From JAZKBN01 sp040388605 (GTDB taxonomy: Bacteria > Bacteroidota > Bacteroidia > Cytophagales > Flexibacteraceae): 64,000 bases of DNA. The DNA is taken from NCBI GenBank assembly GCA_040388605.1, contig JAZKBN010000060.1:8027-72026 (forward strand). The letters are read 5' to 3'. The translations under genes were made by a program, and so were the position numbers. A model generated the notes under the pieces. The model did no database searches and was not told where the DNA came from. It was given only the letters and a program-made list of their open reading frames with translations. Positions 36,739 to 47,100 of the stretch are shown here, in pieces (the first letter of the stretch is position 1; each line of letters opens with the position of its first letter).

Positions 36739-38082
36739 TCAGGCCTGTCCCGGTATATATTCTTCAAGCTTACGATAGAGCGTGGTAAGTCCAATGCCCA
36801 GCAGCCTTGCCGATTCTGTTTTGTTGCCCTTGGTATAGGCCAATACCTTCTGTATATGCCGCCTTTCAACTTCTGCTAATGCAAGGCTGTCGGTCGGCAG
36901 CTGATTATGGTTTAACTCGGCAGGCAGCAGGTCAGGAGTCAGCATATCGGTATCGGCCAGGATTACCGCGCGTTCCATTACATTTTTAAGCTCGCGCACA
37001 TTGCCCTTCCAGTTGTGTCGCTCAAGGCTTTGAAGAAAAAGCGGGCTCATTTTAATTTGCCCGTTGCCTCCGTGTGCTTTTATTGAAAACTCCTGCGCAT
37101 AGTATTCGGCAAGCTCTTTAATATCTTCCCGGCGCTCGTTGAGCGCAGGCAAACTGATGGTAAAGACCGAGAGCCTGTAAAATAAATCTGCCCTGAATCG
37201 GCCGGTTTCAGCGTCTTTTTCCAGGTCACGGTTGGTTGCGGCAATTATGCGCACGTTTACTTTTGTGGTTTGGGTGTCGCCGAGCTTTATAAAGGTTTTG
37301 CTTTCAAGCACGCGCAGCAGGCGACTTTGCAGCTCAGGATTCATTTCGCCTATTTCGTCTAAAAATACAGTACCATGCTGCGCCTCTTCAAAAAGACCCT
37401 TTTTGTCTTTATTTGCCCCAGTGAAGGCTCCTGCCTTATAGCCGAACAATTCGCTTTCAAGCAACTGACCGGTAAAGCTGCTGCAATTCACAGCCACAAA
37501 GGGCATAAGCCTGCGCTCACTTTCGTAATGAATTGCCGAGGCAAAAACCTCTTTACCCACGCCTGTTTCACCCAGCAGTAAAACCGTTGTATCTGTTGCG
37601 GCAACCCGTCGGGCAAGTTTCACAGCTGCAGTAATCAGCGGCGACTGACCAATAATTTGAGCAAAGCCAATCTTCTCTGCTGCTTTTTTATGTTGCCTGA
37701 ACAGGTTGTATTGAGCCTGTGCTTTGTTTGAAGCAAGGGCCAGAAGCGGTATAATTTTGTCATTGTCGTCGCCCTTGGTAATATAATTGAAGGCGCCGTT
37801 CTGTATAGCTTTAACTCCGTCGGCAATGGTGCCGTAAGCAGTAAGGCTTATGACTTCGACATAAGGTTTTTGCTCCTTTATAAGTTTTATCAAATCAACG
37901 CCGTTCCCATCAGGCAGCTTTACATCGCAGATAACGAGCAGTACATCTTCACGGGTAAGCGTTTTAAGACCATCCCTGGCTGTGGCTGCCTGCAAAACCC
38001 TGTAACCCTCAAGCTCCAGGATTCGCGCAAGCAGACCGCTCAGTTTCTTCTCATCGTCAATAATTAAAACTGTGGCGTTCAT
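36739..38082 (-). CDS. Sigma-54-dependent response regulator (NtrC type), probable kdp activator
   Basis: The protein has 447 residues. The receiver domain has phospho-acceptor Asp53 (LLVICDVKLPDGNG). The AAA+ domain carries Walker A GETGVGKE, the sigma-54 contact loop GAFTGA and Walker B TVFLDEIGEM. A Fis-type HTH ends the protein (NKTESARLLGIGLTTLYRKL). I chose ATG 38082, since the longer reading begins with TTG and adds seven unlike residues. It is upstream of the kdp genes and probably takes the place of KdpE, with the split KdpD/kinase pair as its partner. Confidence 0.92.
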   Translation of the reverse strand: MNATVLIIDDEKKLSGLLARILELEGYRVLQAATARDGLKTLTREDVLLVICDVKLPDGNGVDLIKLIKEQKPYVEVISLTAYGTIADGVKAIQNGAFNYITKGDDNDKIIPLLALASNKAQAQYNLFRQHKKAAEKIGFAQIIGQSPLITAAVKLARRVAATDTTVLLLGETGVGKEVFASAIHYESERRLMPFVAVNCSSFTGQLLESELFGYKAGAFTGANKDKKGLFEEAQHGTVFLDEIGEMNPELQSRLLRVLESKTFIKLGDTQTTKVNVRIIAATNRDLEKDAETGRFRADLFYRLSVFTISLPALNERREDIKELAEYYAQEFSIKAHGGNGQIKMSPLFLQSLERHNWKGNVRELKNVMERAVILADTDMLTPDLLPAELNHNQLPTDSLALAEVERRHIQKVLAYTKGNKTESARLLGIGLTTLYRKLEEYIPGQA

Positions 38083-38220
38083 ACCTGGGTGGTTATACTG
38101 CAAACTTAGGGGTTTTTAGGAATGCTGCAGATTAACAAAGTGAATTGCGCATGCTTAGTTATTATAATGCTTATAATTGTGTCAGCGATGCCGGCATTAT
38201 ACGGCAGGAAGGATGCTTTT

Positions 38221-38976
38221 ATGAAGTACAGATGCATTATTGCCGAAGATAACCCTGTGGAGCGTGCTGCCTTGGAATTGATGCTGGAACAAACAGGCAT
38301 GGCAGAAATTGTAGCCTTGTGTGCCGATGGCCTTGAAGCCTTTAACGCCTTAAAGACAACGGAAACCGATATAGTTTTCTCTGATGTTGACATGCCCAAC
38401 CTAAACGGTTTCGGTTTGGTTAAAAGCCTCACGAAGCAGCCCGTTTTTATTTTTACAACGGCTCATTCTGCCTATGCTGCAGAAAGCTACGAGATTGATG
38501 TTGCAGATTTTATTGTGAAGCCGGTTACCCTGCCAAGGCTGCTGCGCTCTCTTCAAAAGGCGGCAAAGCTTATTGAAAGCCAAAAAGATGAAGCGCAAAT
38601 CCTAAGCGACAGCGCTCTTGAGTTACCTGTAAGCGCCATACCGGAAGGCATACTGGTTCGTGCTGAAGATTTGATGATAAAGATTGCGCTGCATGACATA
38701 GCCTATATAGAAAGCGCTGGGAATTTTACAAAAATTTATACCATGGGAAAAGAGTGCCACAGCGTTTTGGTAAACATTAAAAACCTGGTGCTTCAGCTGC
38801 CCTTAAATTATTTGCAGCGTACACACAGGGGCTTTATGGTGAACCCAATGCATATAAAAGCCCTCAGTTCCGCTGTGGTTATACTTAGCGACAACAGGCA
38901 GATTCCCCTGAGCCCGCAATACAGGGAGCAGGTTACGGAAGCCATGCATGTGCGCCATATTAAGCGCTTGCCTTAA
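38221..38976 (+). CDS. LytTR-family response regulator
   Basis: This 251-residue transcription regulator has a receiver domain with Asp55 (IVFSDVDMPNLNGFG) and a C-terminal LytTR DNA-binding domain (DIAYIESAGNFTKIYT; YLQRTHRGFMVNPMHIKAL). ATG 38221 is preferred over 38122, which would add a hydrophobic leader in front of the receiver domain. It converges with a TPR histidine kinase and overlaps its end by 4 bases. Confidence 0.9.
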   Translation: MKYRCIIAEDNPVERAALELMLEQTGMAEIVALCADGLEAFNALKTTETDIVFSDVDMPNLNGFGLVKSLTKQPVFIFTTAHSAYAAESYEIDVADFIVKPVTLPRLLRSLQKAAKLIESQKDEAQILSDSALELPVSAIPEGILVRAEDLMIKIALHDIAYIESAGNFTKIYTMGKECHSVLVNIKNLVLQLPLNYLQRTHRGFMVNPMHIKALSSAVVILSDNRQIPLSPQYREQVTEAMHVRHIKRLP

Positions 38977-40877
38977 GCCCTTGCCCCTGCGTGTTGAAGG
39001 TGTACTTTAAAGCTGGCGCCGCTGCCCGGCTCGCTTTCCAGTGAAACAGAGCCCTTCATGGCGGCAGCCATGCTTTTACTCAGCATCAGGCCAAGGCCTG
39101 TACCTTTTTGGCCATCGGTTCCGGGCTGTGTCGAAAGTGGTTGCAAATCATCTTCCGCGCTGTTAAACGCTGTTACATCTGCTTGCGAAATGCCCCGGCC
39201 GCTGTCGGTTACAGAGAGGCTTATATGGCCTTTATCAGCTTCTGTTGCGCTTATTTCTATTTCGCCTGCCGGGGGAGTAAACTTAAGGGCGTTGCTGAGC
39301 AGGTTTCGTATAATAACAGCCAGCATATTTTCATCGGCATAAACCTTAAGATGCGCCGGAATTGATTGGGTAAGCGTTATATTCTTCTGCTCAAGGGCAG
39401 TTCTGTATAGCTGAGCAACCTCGTTAACAACATCGGGCAGTTCAATAGGCTCCATTTTGGGATTCAGGCCGTTCATTTGGCTGCGTGCAAACTCAAGCAG
39501 GTTTGTCATGAGGTCTGAGGTATAGCCAAGGCCTGCTTTTAAATGTCGCATATACATTGCCAGCTTTTCCGGTTCAGCGCTTTGGCTTTCAAGCAGGTAA
39601 ATCGCCGAAATAAGGGTGTTTATAGGTGCCCGCAGATCGTGGCTGATTGTGCTGAACAGCTTGTCTTTTAACAGGTTAATACGGCTGAGTTCTTCCTTTT
39701 GTAAGGTAAGCTCTTCCTTTTGCCTGCTGTTCTCCGTGTAAAGCCTGCGTATGCGCTGCCGGCTCATATATAAAATCATTCCTATTGCAGCTGCCATTAA
39801 AACCAGTACCGCCAGGCCTATATTAATTTTCCGGTTCAGGTTCAGCTGCTCGCTTTGTGCCGAAAGCTTGCTGTCTTTCAGATCACTGTCATATTTGGCG
39901 CGCAGGTCGGCCAGCAATTCGCGTTTCTGTCTTGAATGAACAGAGTCTTGCTGTGCTTCATACCTGAGGTGGGCTTCATCAGCTTTTTCTATGTTTCCCA
40001 TCATCAGCTCGGCACGGAAAAGACCATCGTAAACAGAGAGTTTATAGTCAGGGTCACCTATCTGATCTGCAATAGCGAGTGCCTGCTCAAAGCTCTTTTT
40101 TGCCTCAACAGGTTGCTTGAGTTTTAAATATATTCGGGCAATGCTTGTCAGGGAAAACGCTTTTTGATCTGTGGTAAGAGTGCCGTTGGCCGGCAAAGAC
40201 TGTTTGTAAATCCTGAGCGCTTTTTCAGGCTCTCCTGATAAGGCCAGCATTTTGGCCTTATTAATTAATATATCGAATACCTGTCCCGGCTTTCCTTTTT
40301 TAGTTACTGCAAGCGCCGAGTCGAGCAAGCGGATTGCATAAGTCTTTCTCCCCTTCAGAAAATAACGAATGCTTAGCAATTCGAGCATACGGGCTTCCTG
40401 CTCATGGCTTTTATGGGTATGCGCTATTTCTGCTGCCTCTTTAATTGTTTCCAGCGATTCATCCAAATCATCGTTACGGAAGTATATTCCTGATATGTCG
40501 GCCAGTATTTCAGCCTGCAGGTAATACATGTTCCGGCGCCTGGCCGGCTTTAGCGCTTCAAGGCAATGGCTGAGGCAGTTTTCGTATGCGCCTTCACTGA
40601 GCTCAACATCGGCGAGGAGGTAAAGGCCTTTGGCCCTGTTCGTATCGTTAGGCTGTTGCTTTTGTATATGCCAAAAGGCATTTGCGAAGGGCTTTTCAAG
40701 CCTTGCTTCATCGCGGAAAGTAATTGCCCCCCTGAAGAGTGCATTAAGGCGGCTTTGGTGGTCTGTTACTTTAAGGGCTGCGGCCAAAGTGCTGTCGGCA
40801 GCCGATTTGTCGGAACAGCGACCGCCTGTAAGCGCGAGCATAAGTAATACAGTAAAAATTATTAAAGGCTTCGTCAT
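38973..40877 (-). CDS. TPR-containing sensor histidine kinase
   Basis: The protein has 634 residues: signal peptide (IIFTVLLMLALTGGRC), periplasmic tetratricopeptide repeats (about residues 30-340), one membrane span (about 365-385, INIGLAVLVLMAAAIGMILY), a coiled coil and HisKA with SHDLRAPINTL. The HATPase boxes are NLLSNALKFTP and GTGLGLMLSKSM. I chose ATG 40877 because it opens the signal peptide. Likely partner is the convergent LytTR regulator. Confidence 0.88.
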   Translation of the reverse strand: MTKPLIIFTVLLMLALTGGRCSDKSAADSTLAAALKVTDHQSRLNALFRGAITFRDEARLEKPFANAFWHIQKQQPNDTNRAKGLYLLADVELSEGAYENCLSHCLEALKPARRRNMYYLQAEILADISGIYFRNDDLDESLETIKEAAEIAHTHKSHEQEARMLELLSIRYFLKGRKTYAIRLLDSALAVTKKGKPGQVFDILINKAKMLALSGEPEKALRIYKQSLPANGTLTTDQKAFSLTSIARIYLKLKQPVEAKKSFEQALAIADQIGDPDYKLSVYDGLFRAELMMGNIEKADEAHLRYEAQQDSVHSRQKRELLADLRAKYDSDLKDSKLSAQSEQLNLNRKINIGLAVLVLMAAAIGMILYMSRQRIRRLYTENSRQKEELTLQKEELSRINLLKDKLFSTISHDLRAPINTLISAIYLLESQSAEPEKLAMYMRHLKAGLGYTSDLMTNLLEFARSQMNGLNPKMEPIELPDVVNEVAQLYRTALEQKNITLTQSIPAHLKVYADENMLAVIIRNLLSNALKFTPPAGEIEISATEADKGHISLSVTDSGRGISQADVTAFNSAEDDLQPLSTQPGTDGQKGTGLGLMLSKSMAAAMKGSVSLESEPGSGASFKVHLQHAGARA

Positions 40878-41190
40878 GGTCAGGTTTAATGAATTGTTGT
40901 AAAAACAGCCGGTTGCATAAGGCCTGAACCCTGGTGCAAGTAACTGTTTTTTATGAGCTTCTAACCATAATCGCAAAATTTGGCTGCCTGAGCGGCCCTA
41001 ATCTAACCTGCCAATGCCGTGCCGCGAAAGGTAAAACCTATGCATGAAAATACACTGCCTGCAAGCTTATACATACCTGTAAATGCCTTTTGCATACTTT
41101 TTTAGCCAATAGACATCTGTCGGGTTAAATTCCCTTGCTTAAAACGTGCGCGTGAAAACTGCGCTATGAACCTTAAGCATAATAACCGGC
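40878..41190. other. Divergent promoter region
   Basis: These 313 bases between the kinase and the giant surface-protein gene must carry both promoters. I see no clear box pair, repeat or terminator. Confidence 0.5.
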
Positions 41191-44100
41191 ATGGCAACAC
41201 AGAAAACTAATTATTCGAAAAACACTTACAGGCGCGCAGTAAGAAGCTTAGTGGCTGTTTCAATGGCCTTGCTGCTTTGCGCAGCGAATTCCGTTGCGGC
41301 AAAAGCTAAGGAAAAGGAAATTAAAAATCCGCAGGCCTGTACAGCACCTGTTATAACGGGTACAGCAACTATTTGCGCAGGCTCCGCCACAACGCTTTCC
41401 ACAAGCTATGTCTTAGGCGCTAACGAGACTTACCTATGGAGCGACAATTCGACAGGGGCAACACTTAACGCAGTTACGGCAGGTAACTACTCACTGCGAA
41501 TAGTTAATGCGGTAACGCCCTGTACCTCGGCGGCAAGCAATGTGATTACAACCACAATCAATACTGTACCTACCCCGCCGACCTTTACTACCGGCATGGG
41601 CACTTCAAGCACATTCACCGACAATTCAGGACCGTCATCTGTAAACTTAAGTTGCAAAGGACTTAAGGCTATACCCGGGTCTACGGTAAGGCTTTACAGC
41701 AGCTACGATGCAACTTCCGGTTACTTGTTCCTTAACAGGATAAGCACAATTGGCAATGCCACATTCAGCCCCGACGGAAACAAGCTGGCAGTTTCAGAAT
41801 ACAGCTCTAACCGGGTGGTTATCTACAATACATTACCTACATCAGGAAGCCAGGTGCCCGATGTGGCAATAGGGCAAACCTCTGTTACGGGAACAACAGC
41901 CGGAACCTCGGCCACGCAGCTCAGCGCTCCTTACGGAATGACCTGCACACCAGATGGTAAGCTGCTGATTGCCGATTATAACAACAACCGCGTATTGGTT
42001 TATTACAGCATACCCACCGCGAGCGGTTCCGCAGCCGATCTGGTATTGGGGCAGACAAGCTTTACCACTGCCACGGCCGCCACCGGGGCCTCGGGACTTG
42101 ACCACCCTACTGCAATTGCTGTATCGCCTGACGGAAAGCTGCTTGTTACAGAGGGCGGCAACAGGCGCACATTGGTTTGGAACACTTTCCCGACTGCGAA
42201 CGGCCAGGCTGCCGATGTGGTTATTGGTCAGCCTGATTTCGCGACCAACAGCGCAGGTGTAACAGCTTCAAAATTCAGCGTCTGCAATGGTGTTTCTGTA
42301 AATGCATCGGGTAAGCTTGCTATAGTGGACAGGGGTAATGCCCGCATTTTAATTTATAACAGCATACCCACTGTAAACGGGGCAGATGCCGATGTTGTAA
42401 TCGGTAAAGCCAATTTCACATCAAGCGCCGGTGCCTGTTTTTCGAGCAGCTTTTTGTCACCAGGTTCAGTATGCTTTACACCCGAAGGAAAACTTTTAAC
42501 AATTGATGAGGGCTGTTCAAAAGCACCCGGCTTCGGCACTGCGCCATGCCAGAAAGCAAACCTGTTTGTATCAATTACATCATCTTCAACAGCCTCATGC
42601 GCCACCGGAACCATTACCTATACTGTAACTGTAACAAATCCGGGCGCGTATGCGGTACCCGATGTGGCAGTTGGCACCGGGGTTCCGGCAAGACTCAGCT
42701 TTGTATCATCGTCGGCCACAACCGGCGCCTATAACTCTGCCGGTGATACCTGGACCATACCAAGCGTTCCCGCAGGCGGTTCGGCCGTACTTACGCTTAC
42801 AGCAACAGTTCCTGCATCGCTCGTGCCTCAATCATTAACGGCATACGCAGGTATCACAGGTGTGGGCTATACCGAAACCGACTATTCGAATAACGGGGCT
42901 TCGGTAACTTTATATGTGGTACCAACGCCAGGCATTTCAGCGGGCAGTACTGCTAACCTTTGCCCGGGCGGCAGCGTGGTGCTTACAAGCTCGGCAATTG
43001 CCGGCGGTACATGGTTATGGAGCACGGGTGCCGCAACACAATCAATAACAGTAAGCACTGCATCGAACCCTACAGTGCGGTTTGTAAGCGCCACCGGCTG
43101 CACTTCAGCAGCGAGCGCGGCCCTGCCTGTTACCATAACTTCAACACCGACTATATCCGGTACAGCTGCAATTTGCTCGGGTTCCACAACAAGCCTTTCA
43201 ACAAGCTATGCCTTGGGCGCTAACGAGGCTTATTTGTGGAGCAACAATTCATCGGGTGCAACGCTTACAACAGGCACTGTGGGCACATATTCGTTGCGCA
43301 TACGCAATACAGTCGGCTGTACCTCTGCTGCGAGTAATACCATAACGGTAAGCACCATTGCGCTTCCGGCAACGCCGGCCATTACCGGCTCCGGTACCGT
43401 ATGCGCCGGCGCCGTTACAACCCTTTCAACAAGCCGTACCTTAGGCGCGAATGAAGCCTATTTATGGAGCGACAATTCTTCAGCTTCAAACCTTACAACC
43501 GGCTTGGCTGGCAGTTATACGCTGCGCATACGTAACACAGGCACGGGCTGCACATCAGCTGCGAGCAATGCCATAACAGTAAGCTTAACAGCGCTTCCTT
43601 CAGCGCCGGTAATTACGGGCACGGAATCAATTTGCGCAGGCAGTACCACAACACTTTCAACAAGCTATGTTTTGGGAGCAAATGAGGCATATCTCTGGAG
43701 CAATACCTCAACCGGCTCAACAATTACAACCGGAACCGCAGGCATAAGCTATTCATTGCGCGTACGCAATACGGTTACAGGCTGCACCTCGGCGGTGAGC
43801 AATGTGATTACAACAACTTTAAACACCACGCCCGCTGCCCCTGCTTTTACAACCGGCATGAGCTATTCGGCGACGGCGAACATAACTTCCCCCGGCTCGG
43901 TAGCTATAAGCAGCAAGGGCATAAAAGCTGCAGGAGGCCTTGACTTTGCGGCGCTCTACAGCAGCGCCGATGCTGTAACGCCCTATTTAACTCTCAGCAG
44001 GCCGTCGTCGCGTATGGTGCGTTGCACCTTCAGCCCCGACGGGAGCAAGCTGCTGCTTTCAGAACCGGGTAACAACCGGGTTGTTATCTACAATACACTT

Positions 44101-47100
44101 CCGGTAAGCGCATCACAAGTACCCGACGTAGTTATCGGTCAAACGTCGCTGTCGGGTACAGGCGCGGGCGTATCTTCCACACAGCTTAATAACCCATACG
44201 GGATATTTGTTACACCGGGCGGCAGGCTGCTTATCGCCGACGCTTCCAATTACCGGGTATTGGTGTACAACACTATTCCCACGGCTAACAACGCAGCCGC
44301 CGACCTGGTTGTGGGGCAACCTGATTTCAGCACCTCCTCAATAGGCAACGCAGCTGATAAGCTGGGCATAGCATATGGCGTAACCTGTTCGCCGGCAGGT
44401 AAGCTTATCGTGTCGAACTCCAGCTGCAACCGGGTGCATGTGTGGAACACCATACCGACCACAAACGGCCGGCCGGCCGATGTAGTAATAGGACAGGCAA
44501 ACTTAACAACTGCATCCTCAGGCACAACTGATGCAAAAATGTACTATCCCTTCGAGGTAACATGCAACGCCAAAGGCAGGCTGGCCGTTACCGAGCTTGG
44601 GAACCAACGCATATTACTGTATGACAGTGTCCCGGCAAGCAACGGCGCCGTCGCCAATGCGGTACTCGGGCAGCCTGATTTCAGCAGCTCAACCAACGGA
44701 AGCGGCCCGGCCGCATTCAATGCCCCCTGCGGCGCTGCATTCACGCCTGAAGGCAGGTTTTGGGCGGCCGACCAATATAATAACCGAGTTTCCGTTTACG
44801 GTTCCGCCCCCTGCCAGTTCAGCAACCTCTCGGTGAGCATAAGCGCTTCGGCTGCAAGCGTATGCGCGGGCAGCAGCATTACCTATACCGTAACCGTTAC
44901 CAACCCGGCTGCCTACGCAGTACCGGGCACGGTTATAGGCGCCGGTGTTCCTGCCGTATTTACTTATGTGTCTTCGTCAATGTCAGGCGGCACTTATAAC
45001 AGCGCCGGCAGCACATGGACTATACCGAGCCTGGCAGCCGGGGCAACGGCCACGCTTACTGTTACCGGTAATATACCCTTTTCAGCGGCTGGCCAAACAG
45101 TAAAGGCTTATGCGGCAATTACCGGCACCGCTTATACCGAAAGCGACTATTCAGATAACGGGTCGTCGGCCGCAGTAACAGTGATTACCACACCTGTGCC
45201 CACTGTTACCGGTGTTGCGGAAATATGTGCCGGCTCAACAACAACGCTTTCCGCAGGCTATGTATTAGGAGCAAACGAGGCATACCTTTGGAGTAATAAT
45301 TCAAGCGCATCAACACTTACAACTGCCGTTGCAGGAACCTATTCATTGCGTATTCGCAATACGGTTACAGGCTGCACCTCGGCGGCGGGCAATGTGATTA
45401 CGACCACAATAAACACCACGCCAACAGCGCCGGCTTTTACTAACGGCATGAGCTATACAAGCACTCTTGCCTGTTCAAAACCTTTGGAGGCAGTAATAAG
45501 CAGCAAAGGGATAAAAGCCATAGGCGGAAATGAATATGTGGCGCTTTACAGCACCCCGGATGCCACAACACCTTACCTGACCCTAAACAGGCCGGGAGTC
45601 GACATACCCAAATGTGCTTTCAGCCCCGACGGTAACAAGCTGATTATTCCGGAGTCAAACAGCAACAGGGTAGTTGTTTACAATTCACTTCCCATTACCG
45701 GTGACCAGGCCCCGGATGTGGTTATAGGGCAAACTTCCATGTCGGGTTCAAATTTTGGCATCTCGGCCACACTGGTTGGCAGGCCTTTTGACATAAGCGT
45801 AACCAACAACGGCAGGCTTCTCATAACCGATATTACCGGCAATCGCATACTGGTTTACAATACCATACCGACTGTAAACGGTGCTGCCGCCGACCTTGTT
45901 CTGGGACAGGCTAATTTCACCTCAACTTCAAACAGCAACAGCGCTGTAAAAATGAATTACCCTAACGGTGTAACCTGCTCGCCGGAGGGCAAGCTGATAG
46001 CAGGATCTTCAGGCGACAACCGTGTACTTGTATGGAATACCTTTCCTGTTACAAACGGCCAGCCGGCCGATGTGGTTATAGGTCAACCAAATTTCACTAC
46101 GTATACATCAGGCTTAAGTGCTGCAAAAATGTATAACCCGAGTGGAGTTGCAACGGATGCTACAGGCAGGCTGGCAGTAAGTGACAACAGCAACAGCCGT
46201 GTCTTATTGTACAACAGCATTCCCACAGCCAACGGCGCTTCGGCAGATATTGTACTGGGCCAGCCTGATTTTACATCGAACGGAGTGGGAGTTGGCCCTG
46301 CTGCTTTAATTGAATCATACGGTTTAAATTTTACTGCCGACGGCAGGCTGTTGACGGATGATTACTACAACAACCGCGTTTTGACCTTTGGTGTTGCACC
46401 ATGCCAGCTCAGCAACCTCTCGGTGAGTATAAGCGCCTCGGCGGCAAGTCTTTGCGCCGGCAGCAGTCTCACTTACACAGTAACCGTTACAAACCCGGCC
46501 GCATACGCCGTACCGGGCACTGTTATAGGCGCAGGTGTTCCGGCAGTATTTACTTATGTATCTTCTTTTGCTTCAACTGGATCTTATAACAGCGCCGGCA
46601 GCAGCTGGACAATACCAAGCCTGGCTGCCGGTGCAACGGAAACACTTACGTTTACCGGAAATATACCTGTATCAGCTAAGGCCGGTAATTTAATTGCCTA
46701 TGCTGCAATTGCAGGCACCGGCTTTGTTGAAACCGATTACAGCAATAACGGGGCGTCGGCAGCGGTAACTGTAATTGCCGCGCCCGCGACTCCAACCATT
46801 ACACCCGGAAGTTCTGTAGCCGTTTGTACCGGCGGCAGCATTGTACTTACCTGCTCGGCTATAGCCGGGGGCAGCTGTTTATGGAGCACGGGGGAAGTTA
46901 CTCAATCAATTACAGTCAGCAGCGCCTCAAGCCTTACTGTCAGAACCATAGGCGCTTCCGGATGCACATCGGCGGCAAGTACTCCTGTCATTGTTACGAT
47001 TACCCCCTTACAGGGTACTCCCTCAGTTCCGGCATTTATAACGGCCTTAAGCCCTGCTGCGCCACTCAGGGCGGTTTCAGGAGGCAGCACTGCGTTCACA

